Below are positions 35,497-44,608 of a stretch of DNA of 64,000 nucleotides, one piece after another (the first letter of the stretch is position 1; each line of letters begins with the position of its first letter). The position numbers and the translations under genes were made by a program. Source of the DNA: Curvibacter sp. GTDB lineage: Bacteria; Pseudomonadota; Gammaproteobacteria; Burkholderiales; Burkholderiaceae_C. The notes beneath the pieces were generated by a model. The model worked only from the letters and a program-made list of their open reading frames with translations, ran no database searches and was not told the DNA's origin. Location of the stretch: positions 1 through 64,000 of the forward strand of contig REAW01000004.1 of the NCBI GenBank assembly GCA_004293725.1, read 5' to 3'.

Positions 35497-37158
35497 TTAC
35501 TTCAACGCCTTGTAACGCACCCGTTTAGGTTTGGCACCTTCTTCACCCAATCGCTTCTTCTTGTCGGCTTCGTACTCTTGGTAGTTACCGTCAAAGAAGG
35601 TCCATTGGCTATCTCCTTCTGCCGCAAGAATGTGCGTGGCAATACGGTCCAAGAACCAGCGGTCGTGGCTGATAACCAGCATCGTTCCGGCAAACTCGAG
35701 TAATGCATCCTCCAAGGCGCGCAAGGTCTCCACATCCAAATCGTTGGATGGCTCATCCAGCATGAGCACGTTGCCACCGGCAATCAGTGTCTTGGCCAAA
35801 TGCAACCGGCCACGCTCGCCACCGGACAACATGCCGACCTTTTTCTGCTGGTCCGCACCATTGAAATTGAAGCGACCACAATAGGCACGACTGGCCATTT
35901 GGAATTTACCGACATTCAAGATGTCAAGTCCGCCAGACACGTCTTCCCAGACCGTCTTGTCGTTGGACAAGTCATCGCGGTGCTGATCGACAAATGCCAT
36001 TTTGACGGTGGAGCCAATCACGACCTCACCAGAATCGGGCTTCTCGCGACCGGCAATCAACTTGAACAGCGTGGACTTACCCGCACCGTTGGGACCGATG
36101 ATGCCGACAATCGCACCAGCAGGAATGTTGAAACTCAGGTTGTCAATCAATACGCGGTCGCCAAAGGACTTGCTGACCCCCTTGAACTCGATGACCTGGC
36201 TACCCAGGCGCTCTGCCACAGGAATGAATATCTCGTTGGTTTCGTTGCGCTTCTGGTATTCAAAGTCGCTCAGCTCTTCAAAGCGGGCCAAACGGGCCTT
36301 GCTCTTGGCCTGGCGGGCCTTGGGGTTCTGGCGCGACCACTCCAGTTCCTTTTTCAAGGCCTTGGCGCGTGCTTCCTCACCCTTTTGCTCGGCCTCCAGA
36401 CGTGCGCCCTTTTGGGTCAGCCAGTCAGAGTAGTTGCCCTTGTAGGGGATGCCGGACCCGCGGTCCAATTCCAGAATCCACTCTGCAGCGTTGTCCAGGA
36501 AGTAACGGTCGTGGGTGATGGCGACTACGGTTCCCGGATAACGCTGCAGGAACTGCTCGAGCCAGTCCACCGATTCAGCATCCAAGTGGTTGGTGGGCTC
36601 ATCAAGCAACAGCATGTCGGGCTTGGACAGCAACAGGCGGCACAGGGCCACGCGGCGTTTCTCCCCCCCGGACAGCACGCCGATGTTGGCGTCCCATGGT
36701 GGCAAGCGGAGTGCGTCCGCCGCAATCTCCAACTGATGCTCAGAGTCTGTACCAGCGGTGGCAATAATGGCCTCCAGCTCCGCCTGCTCGGCAGCCAGCG
36801 CATCAAAATCCGCGTCTTCGGCGCCGTAGGCTGTGTACACCTCCTCCAGGCGAGCCTTTGCAGTAAACACTTTGCCCATACCGGCCTCTACGCTTTCGCG
36901 CACGGTCTGGGTGGGGTCAAGCTTGGGCTCCTGGGGGAGGTAGCCGATGTTCAGGCCGGCCATGGGAATGGCTTCGCCCTCAATTTCCTTGTCCAAGCCG
37001 GCCATGATCTTGAGCAAGGTGGACTTGCCGGAGCCGTTGGTTCCCAAAACACCAATTTTGGCACCGGGAAAAAAGCTCAGGGATATGTCTTTAAGAATGT
37101 GACGCTTGGGCGGCACAATCTTGCCGACGCGGTTCATAGAGAAAACGTATTGGGCCAT
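35497..37158 (-). CDS. ettA: Energy-dependent translational throttle protein EttA
   Basis: 553 aa ABC-F protein with two ABC cassettes (Walker A GTNGSGKST and GPNGAGKST; signatures LSGGEKRRVAL and LSGGERGRLHL; Walker B LLLDEPTNHLD and LMLDEPSNDLD) joined by a charged linker of about 80 residues (KGEEARAKALKKELEWSRQ). No membrane domain. It binds the ribosomal E site and gates entry to elongation according to the ATP/ADP ratio. Length and the EttA-type start identify it within ABC-F. Confidence 0.95.
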   Translation of the reverse strand: MAQYVFSMNRVGKIVPPKRHILKDISLSFFPGAKIGVLGTNGSGKSTLLKIMAGLDKEIEGEAIPMAGLNIGYLPQEPKLDPTQTVRESVEAGMGKVFTAKARLEEVYTAYGAEDADFDALAAEQAELEAIIATAGTDSEHQLEIAADALRLPPWDANIGVLSGGEKRRVALCRLLLSKPDMLLLDEPTNHLDAESVDWLEQFLQRYPGTVVAITHDRYFLDNAAEWILELDRGSGIPYKGNYSDWLTQKGARLEAEQKGEEARAKALKKELEWSRQNPKARQAKSKARLARFEELSDFEYQKRNETNEIFIPVAERLGSQVIEFKGVSKSFGDRVLIDNLSFNIPAGAIVGIIGPNGAGKSTLFKLIAGREKPDSGEVVIGSTVKMAFVDQHRDDLSNDKTVWEDVSGGLDILNVGKFQMASRAYCGRFNFNGADQQKKVGMLSGGERGRLHLAKTLIAGGNVLMLDEPSNDLDVETLRALEDALLEFAGTMLVISHDRWFLDRIATHILAAEGDSQWTFFDGNYQEYEADKKKRLGEEGAKPKRVRYKALK

Positions 37159-37231
37159 TGCGATTCAGTTTTTCAGCGATAAAGCGCCATTATCGACTGC
37201 CACACCCACTGGCGCCGTCGGCCAGCCGGAT

Positions 37232-39457
37232 TCAACTACCGGCTTCACCCTTTTTCATATCGTTGCGCAGGGCAGCCTGGGCAACGGCATCCAGGGCGTT
37301 GTCCATGACGTGGCCATCTGACACCAGATGGATCAGCCCCATTTCGCGAAGGCGATCCATGGTGCGGCGCGACATGGAATGTGCGAGACCGCCAGAAGAA
37401 ATGAACATGAACAATGTACGGTGCGGACTGGCCCAGGTGAGCTGCGCCCGCACCCATGCGCCATTCAAGGCCAAATCCACCCATGAGCCCGTGCCCAAAC
37501 TTTCGGCACTCCAGGTGATTGGCATGGCTGGCGCTTCGACTTCGGGGGACTCGAGCTTGTGAGGGGGGGGGGCCGCGTTATCCCGCATGAACCCAGAGTC
37601 CGTCACCTCATCGTCGGCCATCCAAAGTCCCTCGACGCCTTGCTCAAACTCCGCCTCCAGGCTTTGGATGGATGCTGGCACGGGCGAGGGGCCGTCGCCT
37701 GGCTTGGCAGCGTGTACCCCCTCAAAAGCCTGTTCGTGGATACCAATCAGCCCTTCAAAAAAGGGCGGGATCCGATCTTCCGGATAGTCAATGCGCTGCA
37801 ACCCTTGGCGCAGCTTGACCAGCATTTGCGGCACCATGTCCACCAACCGGGAACGGTTTCGCTGGGTAAGACGCAGCTGCACGCTCCAAATCAGGTCATC
37901 AACCAGCGACAAGTAACCTTCGGCGTCCTGCGAACCATCGGCACAACGGAGCTGCGACTCTGCAACTACCTGGGCCCATGGGCCACGCAGAAAATTCACC
38001 ACCAGCTCGGGCACCGGCTTGCTACCCATCCTCACCATGAACTCATCGGACAAACGCTGGGCCAACATGTTGCGCTGCTCCGCATGCAGAAGGCTCCGAG
38101 CGGCCGCCTCGGCGCGCTGGCGATGCTGGTTTTCGTCGAGTGCCCAGCCGTCCTCCAGCTTGCGCATCACCCGGGTAAAGGCTGCTGCGTCACCCTCGCC
38201 TCCGGCAAGCACGCTTACGGCGTTGTCCAAAGTTTTTTGGAAACGCGAATAACCGGGCTCGTCTACCGACGTAAAAGCCAGACTGCGGCTGGTGACCTTG
38301 TCCAAAAAATGTCGCGCGGGGTGTTTCTTTTCGCTGAAGAAGCGTGGGTCCGTGGTGGACAAGCGCAGCAGCACCGGCTCCATTGCTTTGAGGTTTTGCC
38401 GTATGCCAGGCAGCATGCGTTGGTCCTGCATGAGGTTGTCCAGCATCATGCGCACGACCTCTTCCCCCAATTCCCGGCCCAAGGCCCTGCTGCGAACCGC
38501 ATCTTTGGAGGTCCGACTGGCGGCAGCCGACAGCACACCGGTCGTCACTGGCGTTGCAGCCTGACGGGCCCGCTCGGCCAACCGCTTCATCATGGGCTCT
38601 ACCAGCTTCAAGTCTTCAAGCGCTTCGTAAGAGGCCGGCACCGTATGGGTAAAGTCTTTCACGCCAGCAGCAGCCCCACTGGGATCTAGCTCACCGGATA
38701 GCAACCGGCGCAACTTGTCCAGCGTCAAAAGGGAACGGGCAACAGAGTTTTGGGGGCCTTTTGTGGGCACCCCAAACGGCCCCACACCCCGGCTGAGCGG
38801 GCTGACGGGCTCCAGCCCTTGCGAACGCAGCCAATCCACCACCTCGCGGAACAGCTGCGCCAATATTGCCCCCAGCAGATTCGCTGCCAATGCCATAACC
38901 CCGGCGCGTATATCGTCTTCTGGAATGCACTGCGAAACAGATTCACGAAGCGCATACACAAAGTTCTCTGGCTTGAGTGGATTCAAGTGGCCCTGGACGC
39001 TGCTCCAGCCCATCAAACTGCTCATCATTCCGTTAAAAGCAGGCAAGACGCTCTCTACGGCCGAGAGGACCTCGTGATCGGTCATCGCCAGCTCGATATT
39101 GGCGTCAATCTGCTCCTCTTCGAGAAACTGAAAATCATCAAACCGCACACGGGCCGGACTATTCTTTCGTTGGGTCTCACCACCGTACACAGCGGCGCGC
39201 AAGGCAGTCTTGAATAACTGTTGCAGTTCCTTCTTCTTTTGCGCCAACTGGTTCACCGCCACTCGGCGAAGTGGATGCTGGCCGGCATGCAGGCTTTTTT
39301 TGTTGGCATCTGACGTGGCCAGTTGCAGGTCGGAGACGATGTCGTCAATGATGGTGTCGCTTTGCTCCAACACCAGTTCAATACAGGCTTGCAACGAGGG
39401 CTTGGTCGTCCCCGGATCTTGGGCCACGCCCAGCCGCCGCATCAGGTATTTTTTCAT
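37232..39457 (-). CDS. DUF1631 family protein, second paralogue, with an in-frame G10/C10 tract
   Basis: 741 aa. The start is ATG at 39457 with a strong GGAGG; a TTG at 39499 is rejected. It shares with the first paralogue the central LTLDKLRRLLSGELD segment and the C-terminal module GSWVDLALNGAWVRAQLTWA, LFMFIS, SMSRRTMDRL. Ten C residues in a row on the coding strand (37572-37563) encode part of a Pro run before the C-terminal module, so a one-base slip would remove that module. Function unknown. Confidence 0.85.
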   Translation of the reverse strand: MKKYLMRRLGVAQDPGTTKPSLQACIELVLEQSDTIIDDIVSDLQLATSDANKKSLHAGQHPLRRVAVNQLAQKKKELQQLFKTALRAAVYGGETQRKNSPARVRFDDFQFLEEEQIDANIELAMTDHEVLSAVESVLPAFNGMMSSLMGWSSVQGHLNPLKPENFVYALRESVSQCIPEDDIRAGVMALAANLLGAILAQLFREVVDWLRSQGLEPVSPLSRGVGPFGVPTKGPQNSVARSLLTLDKLRRLLSGELDPSGAAAGVKDFTHTVPASYEALEDLKLVEPMMKRLAERARQAATPVTTGVLSAAASRTSKDAVRSRALGRELGEEVVRMMLDNLMQDQRMLPGIRQNLKAMEPVLLRLSTTDPRFFSEKKHPARHFLDKVTSRSLAFTSVDEPGYSRFQKTLDNAVSVLAGGEGDAAAFTRVMRKLEDGWALDENQHRQRAEAAARSLLHAEQRNMLAQRLSDEFMVRMGSKPVPELVVNFLRGPWAQVVAESQLRCADGSQDAEGYLSLVDDLIWSVQLRLTQRNRSRLVDMVPQMLVKLRQGLQRIDYPEDRIPPFFEGLIGIHEQAFEGVHAAKPGDGPSPVPASIQSLEAEFEQGVEGLWMADDEVTDSGFMRDNAAPPPHKLESPEVEAPAMPITWSAESLGTGSWVDLALNGAWVRAQLTWASPHRTLFMFISSGGLAHSMSRRTMDRLREMGLIHLVSDGHVMDNALDAVAQAALRNDMKKGEAGS

Positions 39458-39747
39458 CGTGCCTCCATTCTCCACAACCTTAGGCCATTGCACCAGCAAG
39501 CATGACAGTTTGTTACCAGCGCTGCCGAGAAATTGACGTCTTCGGTCTTTTTTAAAGCCCTGCCCCGCAAGGCATGCGACAATACGGCTTGTTGCGGCGC
39601 TTCAGTTGCCCGCAATACCAGCAACTTGCTGGGGACCCCACAACTCTCGGTGTCCCACTTTTGAATCCATCTGCCTTTGACTGACTGCCGGCCCTGGTGC
39701 TTGCAGAACGGCCGATTCCCAAGCGTCCCGGACGGACGCATCTATCC
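39458..39747 (+). other. 290-bp leader region between the DUF1631 gene and the helicase gene
   Basis: No supportable gene. Open frames on the minus strand here lack coding features. The region must hold the divergent promoters for the DUF1631 gene and the helicase. A long leader is common for RhlE-type helicases and may be cold- or structure-regulated, but I see no specific motif. Confidence 0.4.
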
Positions 39748-41520
39748 ATGAACTTCGAAGATCTGAAACTGGCCCCCGCCATTGTCAAAGCCGTGCGCGA
39801 GCAGGGTTACGAGACCCCCACCGCCATCCAGGCCCAGGCCATCCCGCTGGTGCTAGAGGGCCACGACCTGCTGGGCGGCGCCCAGACCGGTACCGGCAAA
39901 ACCGCAGCCTTCACCCTGCCCCTGCTGCATCGCCTCTCCATGAGCCGCAGCGCGCAAAACAAATTTGGTGGCACCGGCATCCGTGCCCTGGTGCTGACCC
40001 CCACCCGCGAACTCGCCGCCCAGGTAGAAGAGTCTGTGCGTCAGTACGGCAAATACTTGCAACTGTCCTCCACCGTCATCTTTGGCGGCGTAGGCATGAA
40101 CCCACAAATCTCCAAAGTCAAAAAGGGCGTGGACATTTTGGTCGCCACCCCCGGCCGTCTGCTGGACCTGGCCCAACAAGGCATGCTGGACTTGGGCCAA
40201 GTGCAAATGCTGGTGCTGGACGAAGCCGACCGCATGCTCGACATGGGCTTTATCCATGACGTGAAGAAAGTGCTGGCCCTGGTACCGAAAGAAAAGCAAA
40301 GCCTGCTGTTCTCGGCCACGTTCAGCGACGAAATTCGCGACCTGGCCAATGGCCTGCTGAAGAACCCCCAAAGCGTGCAAGTCACACCGCGCAACACCAC
40401 CGTGCAGCGCATCACCCAGGTGATCCACCCCGTGGGACGTGGCAAGAAAAAGGCCCTGCTCGCCCACATCATCAACGAGCAAAACTGGAGCCAAGTACTC
40501 GTGTTCACGCGCACCAAATTTGGTGCCAACAACGTGGCCGAATTCCTGGAAAAAAATGGCATTACTGCCATGGCACTGCATGGCAACAAGAGCCAGGCCG
40601 CCCGTACACAGGCTTTGGCTGGCTTCAAGAGTGGTGATGTGCGCGCCCTGGTGGCTACTGACATTGCCGCGCGCGGCATCGACATTGACGACCTGCCCCA
40701 CGTGGTGAACTACGAAATCCCGAACGTCAGCGAAGACTATGTGCACCGTATCGGCCGCACCGGCCGCGCTGGTGCCGATGGCGCCGCCGTGAACCTGGTG
40801 TGCCTGGATGAAGAAGGCTTCATGCAAGACATCGAACGCTTCACCAAACAAAACATTGAAGTCAAAGTCATCGAGGGCTTCGGCCCCGAGCCCGGTGAAA
40901 AAGGCGAACCCATCGCCATGGGCCGCCAGACCATCTGGGGTGGCGCAGGCAAGCCGCCTAGCCGCGACGTGATGCAAGCCGCGGCCAAGGCCGCCCGCAC
41001 GGAAATGCTGCAACGCGTGCGTGACAGCAAAGCCGGTCAAGGCGGCGGCCGTGGCGGCAATGCTGGCGCAGGCGGTGGCAATGGTGGTGGTAATGGCGGT
41101 GGCCGTGGCGGCCAAGGCCAACGCAGCAACGGTGGTGGCAATGGCGGCGGCCAAGGCCGTGGAGCCGACCGCAGTGGCGAGTTTCAACCTCCACGCACCC
41201 ACGGTGCGCGGCCGCCGCAAGGTCAGGGCCGCGGCCGCGGTCCAGGCATGGGCCAGCCTGCTGGTTTTGCCAGCGAACCCCGGGCGCCCCGCGCGCCTGC
41301 GGGTCAGCCCGATCCCATGCGCACCAGCGTCGATATGATGGCTGAGCGCGGCGCTCGCCGCAATTACGGCGGTGGCAACCGCAACGGAGGCGGCAATGGT
41401 GGTGGCGGATACGGTGGTGGTGGCGGTGGCTTCGGAGGCGGTGGCCGCTCGGGTGGCTATGGTGGCGGGGGCAACGGGTCTCGTGGGCCGCGCGGTTCTG
41501 GCGGCTCTTCTAGCCGATAA
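39748..41520 (+). CDS. rhlE: DEAD-box RNA helicase, RhlE-like
   Basis: 590 aa. Q-motif [14 protein letters not shown], Walker [19 protein letters not shown] ([13 protein letters not shown]), SAT, and the C-terminal helicase motifs [11 protein letters not shown] and [10 protein letters not shown] give a complete DEAD-box core to about residue 390. The tail from about 430 is Gly/Asn/Arg-rich, an RGG-like RNA-binding low-complexity region. It remodels RNA, for example in ribosome assembly or decay. Its last 62 nt are also the start of the next gene in another frame. Confidence 0.93.
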   Translation: MNFEDLKLAPAIVKAVREQGYETPTAIQAQAIPLVLEGHDLLGGAQTGTGKTAAFTLPLLHRLSMSRSAQNKFGGTGIRALVLTPTRELAAQVEESVRQYGKYLQLSSTVIFGGVGMNPQISKVKKGVDILVATPGRLLDLAQQGMLDLGQVQMLVLDEADRMLDMGFIHDVKKVLALVPKEKQSLLFSATFSDEIRDLANGLLKNPQSVQVTPRNTTVQRITQVIHPVGRGKKKALLAHIINEQNWSQVLVFTRTKFGANNVAEFLEKNGITAMALHGNKSQAARTQALAGFKSGDVRALVATDIAARGIDIDDLPHVVNYEIPNVSEDYVHRIGRTGRAGADGAAVNLVCLDEEGFMQDIERFTKQNIEVKVIEGFGPEPGEKGEPIAMGRQTIWGGAGKPPSRDVMQAAAKAARTEMLQRVRDSKAGQGGGRGGNAGAGGGNGGGNGGGRGGQGQRSNGGGNGGGQGRGADRSGEFQPPRTHGARPPQGQGRGRGPGMGQPAGFASEPRAPRAPAGQPDPMRTSVDMMAERGARRNYGGGNRNGGGNGGGGYGGGGGGFGGGGRSGGYGGGGNGSRGPRGSGGSSSR

Positions 41521-42103
41521 AGACTACAGCGCGGTACATGTGGTGGGGCGGCGCAAGCTACCCCTGACTCATCCGAAGCTAACCCAACACATCGTCGATT
41601 TCGCGGCGCTCCCAGAGCTACCGCGAACCGACGATGTTTTTATTTGTCTGGGCACAACCATCAAAGTCGCTGGCAGCCGCGCGGCATTCCGCGCGGTGGA
41701 CTTCGATGCAGTTCTGGCACTCGGTCTTGCCACCTACCGCAAAGGCGCAACCCGCCTAGGTGTCGTCAGCGCCATGGGCGCCGACGCCACTTCCAAAGTT
41801 TTCTACAGTCGGGTCAAGGGAGAAATGGAGCACGCCCTTGTAAAGGTAGGCTTCAAAAGCGTGACCTTCGTACGTCCCTCCTTATTGGCGGGAGATCGTA
41901 AAACCCTGAATCAAACCAGCCGGCCAGGGGAGCGAATCGGGCTCTTGGTAACCCAGGTTTTTAATCCATTCATTCCCGCCAACTACCGCTCGGTTCGCGC
42001 CGAAGACGTTGCGTACGCCCTGTTGAAGTCGGTCAAGTCTGGAACACCGGGCGTGCAAACTCTGCTCTCTGGCGCACTACAGGGCGCAGCGGGAACGGCC
42101 TAA
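41459..42103 (+). CDS. NAD(P)-binding Rossmann oxidoreductase (atypical SDR)
   Basis: About 214 aa. It begins with the nucleotide-binding loop [20 protein letters not shown] and includes [15 protein letters not shown] and a YSRVKGEME segment (Tyr-x3-Lys), like HIM1/Ycf39-type NmrA relatives. ATG at 41459 is used; GTG at 41453 would add VA and complete the first beta strand. The first 62 nt overlap the helicase gene in a different frame. Substrate unknown. Confidence 0.85.
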   Translation: MVAGATGLVGRAVLAALLADKDYSAVHVVGRRKLPLTHPKLTQHIVDFAALPELPRTDDVFICLGTTIKVAGSRAAFRAVDFDAVLALGLATYRKGATRLGVVSAMGADATSKVFYSRVKGEMEHALVKVGFKSVTFVRPSLLAGDRKTLNQTSRPGERIGLLVTQVFNPFIPANYRSVRAEDVAYALLKSVKSGTPGVQTLLSGALQGAAGTA

Positions 42104-42107
42104 TCGC

Positions 42108-42488
42108 CTATCCACGGACAAACAAGGTAACCAAGGGCTGGTCTCCCACTTGGCAGCTCCAGTGTCCGTGAATGTCCGGGTCAAATGTGGCCCCCTCGGG
42201 CAACAAATCCGCTGAGTAAAAGTGCTGGCCCGGCCCAAACACCCTGGATTCGCCACGCACACCAATCTCCATCTGCCCCTGCAGGATGAAGCACCACTGC
42301 GTGTGGCCCGAACAATGAAACTGGCTGCGAAACCCCACCGGACTGGTGCGCAACTGGTAGCCCCCCGAGGCAAACACTTCTGACAACATGGACTGCGGCG
42401 TACCCTGCCCTAGCGGAACCACTTCTTCCTTGAAGCGGGCCCTGCCATCGGTGTCGGTAAAGAGAATAACTTTGGTGAAAAATGCCAT
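42108..42488 (-). CDS. Cupin domain-containing protein
   Basis: 126 aa single cupin barrel. Metal-binding His residues appear in FHCSGHTQWCFILQGQMEIG (cupin motif 1-like) and near the C-terminus (DIHGHW). It is convergent with the oxidoreductase gene, with only 4 bp between stops. Role unknown; small cupins of this type are often enzymes or ligand binders. Confidence 0.8.
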   Translation of the reverse strand: MAFFTKVILFTDTDGRARFKEEVVPLGQGTPQSMLSEVFASGGYQLRTSPVGFRSQFHCSGHTQWCFILQGQMEIGVRGESRVFGPGQHFYSADLLPEGATFDPDIHGHWSCQVGDQPLVTLFVRG

Positions 42489-42856
42489 GGTGTTTTAGGA
42501 ATTGGTTGGAGAACAATGCTGGCCATTATTCCCCATGGAGTTCGATCCAACAGCCACCCATCGTTTGAAGCAAAGCCCCCAGACAGTGGCTCACTGCAAC
42601 GAAAAACGCCCCGGCAAAGATAAACCGGCACTGTGCCTGCGCTATAGTCTTTGCCACAAAACTATTCGCGCACCTCGTCAAGCAAACGCAGCGAGCGCGG
42701 CACGGAGGAGTAGGGTTTCATGACGCAATATGTGACTACACGTCAATACAGAGCATGCATAGAATTCCCTTGTGGGAACTGGCTCTCTATGCAATTGGAA
42801 GACCTGAATACCCGACAGGGTTCTGGAATATTCGACTCAGCTACTTCAAGTTAGAT
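42489..42856 (+). other. 368-bp region without a supported gene
   Basis: Short open frames here show no family resemblance or ribosome-binding sites. It separates the cupin gene from a patch with a cassette-like recombination site and small genes. I see no tRNA, repeat copy or clear terminator. Confidence 0.4.
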
Positions 42857-43081
42857 ATGTTCTTCTGCCCAAACTGCGATCGACGAGTTCCCCCCGACGC
42901 TGAGTCGTGCTCAGAGTGTGGGGCGAAGTTTCCCGGCGGGAAGTGGACGTCACCGGGTTTCCAAGCCCCACTGCCAACGGTTGAAATATCAGCGGCAAGT
43001 CGTCTGATTAGCCGTCTTGGGATAACTGCCGTGTGCATCCCCGGACTGTGTTGCCTAATTGGCGTTGTTTTTTTTTTGTAA
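42857..43081 (+). CDS. Small zinc-ribbon membrane protein, possibly interrupted at a T10 tract
   Basis: 74 aa. It begins MFFCPNCDRRVPPDAESCSE and continues CGAK, a CxxC...CxxC zinc ribbon (C4, C7, C18, C21), and ends in a hydrophobic segment (LGITAVCIPGLCCLIGVVFF). The stop TAA comes 2 bp after ten T residues (43068-43077). Reading on in the -1 frame gives a further hydrophobic protein to 43263. Base composition is lower in GC than neighbouring genes. No function recognised. Confidence 0.6.
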   Translation: MFFCPNCDRRVPPDAESCSECGAKFPGGKWTSPGFQAPLPTVEISAASRLISRLGITAVCIPGLCCLIGVVFFL

Positions 43082-43263
43082 TTCCCGGATGTCATTGCGA
43101 AGGAGGTATAGGCGTAGGATGTCGTAGCTGTGGCGCAGATGGTCTGATTGAGTTTATGGTTATTGGTGGGTTGCGTTTGGCTGGTGGTGCGCTGTTATTT
43201 GTTCTTCCCGCATCGTTTGTTTTGGCCGCAATTGTCAATGTGGTGTCGAAACCTAAGCGTTGA
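43068..43263 (+). other. Out-of-frame continuation of the zinc-ribbon gene
   Basis: After the T10 tract the -1 frame stays open and encodes FFVIPGCHCEGGIGVGC, then a second membrane helix (LRLAGGALLFVLPASF) and a basic end (SKPKR). Joined to the upstream frame this gives a plausible protein of about 135 aa with a zinc ribbon and two membrane helices. It may be expressed by slippage, or be the broken end of a pseudogene. Confidence 0.45.
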
Positions 43264-43274
43264 TGCGTACACAT

Positions 43275-43361
43275 ATTTAACCAGTCGGCCAACGCGGATC
43301 CACAACTGAAGGAGGCGGCTGCGCCGCGAATGTTGCGGTCCAGTTGCCTCTAACGTAAGAC
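43275..43361 (+). other. attC-like integron recombination site (degenerate)
   Basis: The left core ATTTAAC (43275-43281) fits RYYYAAC, and the right core GTAAGAC (43355-43361) differs from GTTRRRY at one position. Between them lie imperfect arms (GGCCAACGCGGATCC and GGTCCAGTTGCC) around a GC-rich hairpin (GGCGGCTGCGCC). Size (87 bp) and layout match attC sites of chromosomal cassettes. A small VOC gene starts 35 bp later, as a cassette gene would. No integrase is in the window. Confidence 0.45.
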
Positions 43362-43395
43362 ATTGAAAAAACGCACCTCACCCCCAGGAAATTCC

Positions 43396-43785
43396 ATGTT
43401 TGACCACGTCAAGTTCGGAGCCAGCGACTATGCTGCAAGCAAGCGCTTTTTCCTCAAGGCACTCGAACCCTTGGGCGTAACCGCTGGTTCAGAGGGAGCA
43501 CCGTCGTACGGTATCGAATTGATCCTGCGAGAGGGAAAGTCCTCCCTCTGTTTGTTCGAAACGAAGGAGAAGCCTGCGCATCTCCACTTGGCGTTCACCG
43601 CTGAGAGTCGCCAGCAAGTGGATGCTTTTTATCGCGCGGCGCTGGAGGCGGGTGGCAAAGACAATGGGGCACCGGGCCTGCGGCCGCAGTACCACGCCAA
43701 CTACTATGCCGCTTTCGTCATTGGTCCAGACGGGCACAACATTGAGGCGGTTTGCCACACCCCCGATGCCCAAGACTTGGCTTGA
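43396..43785 (+). CDS. VOC family protein (glyoxalase/bleomycin-resistance fold)
   Basis: 129 aa. The pattern MFDHVKFGASDYAASKRFF ... PLGV and the end YYAAFVIGPDGHNIEAVCH are typical of VOC-fold lyase-like proteins; His4 and the Glu in NIEAVC are candidate metal ligands. ATG at 43396 with AGGA upstream is preferred to a TTG at 43363. It follows the attC-like site directly, so it may be cassette-borne. Substrate unknown. Confidence 0.85.
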   Translation: MFDHVKFGASDYAASKRFFLKALEPLGVTAGSEGAPSYGIELILREGKSSLCLFETKEKPAHLHLAFTAESRQQVDAFYRAALEAGGKDNGAPGLRPQYHANYYAAFVIGPDGHNIEAVCHTPDAQDLA

Positions 43786-43789
43786 AACC

Positions 43790-44605
43790 CTAGAGCCGCT
43801 TTTGTTCAGCAAAGTCCAACACCGCCTCTAACAGCGCTTGCAGTGTGGGCTGGGCACGCTGGGCCGCAGCGGGGAGGTAGTCAAACGGCATGGCCTCTTG
43901 CATGTAGCTGCACTGTGTCATTTCCAACTGAATGGCGTGCACGCGCTGGGCGGGTTGTCCGTAGTGGCGGGTGATGTGCCCGCCCTTGAAACGGCCGTTG
44001 AGCACGGCGGAATACCCCGGCGCCGATTGGGCGATGGCCAGCAGTTGCTGGGCCAGCCCCGGGTCGCAGCTTGCACCATCGGCGGTGCCGAGGTTGAAGT
44101 CGGGCAGCTTGCCCGCAAAGAAGCGCGGCACCACCGAGCGAATCGAGTGCGCGTCCCACAGCAGGGCCATGCCGTGCGTGGCCTTGATGCGAGCCAGCTC
44201 GGCGGCAAGCTGGTCATGGTAGGGGCGCCAAACGGCCTCGCGCCGTGCGGCGATCTCGGCGTCATCGGGGCCTTGGCCATCCAAGTACAGCGGCGTGTTG
44301 TCAAACGTATCGACCGGGCACAGGCCCGTGACGTTTTGGCCCGGGTAAAGGCTGGCACCATCGGGCGGGCGATTCAGGTCCACCACGTAGCGTGAATGCG
44401 TGGCCTGCAGGATGGACGCGCCCATGCCACGTGCGAAGTCATAAAGCTGGCCCAAGTGCCAATCGGTGTCATGCAGCTCGCGGCCCTCGGGGGTCAAACG
44501 TGCCGCGATAGCCGGGGGCACATAGGTGCCGCCGTGCGGTATGGAAATCAGCAAAGGGCGGGTGCCCTGGTGAAAAACAAAAACAGGTTCGGTGGTGATG
44601 TTCAT
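43790..44605 (-). CDS. hutG: N-formylglutamate deformylase HutG
   Basis: 271 aa, N-formylglutamate amidohydrolase family: SIPHGGTYVPP near residue 22, SRYVVDLNRPPDG, LLWDAHSIRS, and TRHYGQPAQRVHAIQLEM. It hydrolyses N-formyl-L-glutamate to glutamate and formate, the last step of the pathway that uses HutF. Last gene of the hut operon; its start lies 4 bp below the hutF stop. Confidence 0.95.
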   Translation of the reverse strand: MNITTEPVFVFHQGTRPLLISIPHGGTYVPPAIAARLTPEGRELHDTDWHLGQLYDFARGMGASILQATHSRYVVDLNRPPDGASLYPGQNVTGLCPVDTFDNTPLYLDGQGPDDAEIAARREAVWRPYHDQLAAELARIKATHGMALLWDAHSIRSVVPRFFAGKLPDFNLGTADGASCDPGLAQQLLAIAQSAPGYSAVLNGRFKGGHITRHYGQPAQRVHAIQLEMTQCSYMQEAMPFDYLPAAAQRAQPTLQALLEAVLDFAEQKRL

Positions 44606-44608
44606 GGT

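Noticed and set aside
39552-39788. Minus-strand ORF of 78 aa with several Cys residues over the helicase leader and start
   Set aside because: It overlaps the helicase N-terminus in antisense, has no family resemblance, and its start is inside a conserved gene.
39853-41220. 455-aa minus-strand ORF antisense to the helicase
   Set aside because: Shadow of high third-position GC; repetitive Ala/Thr stretch mirrors the Gly-rich tail and no domain is recognisable.
41021-41510. Tandem GGTGGC-like repeats resembling a minisatellite
   Set aside because: They encode the Gly-rich RGG-like tail of the helicase and vary at codon level, so they are explained by the protein.
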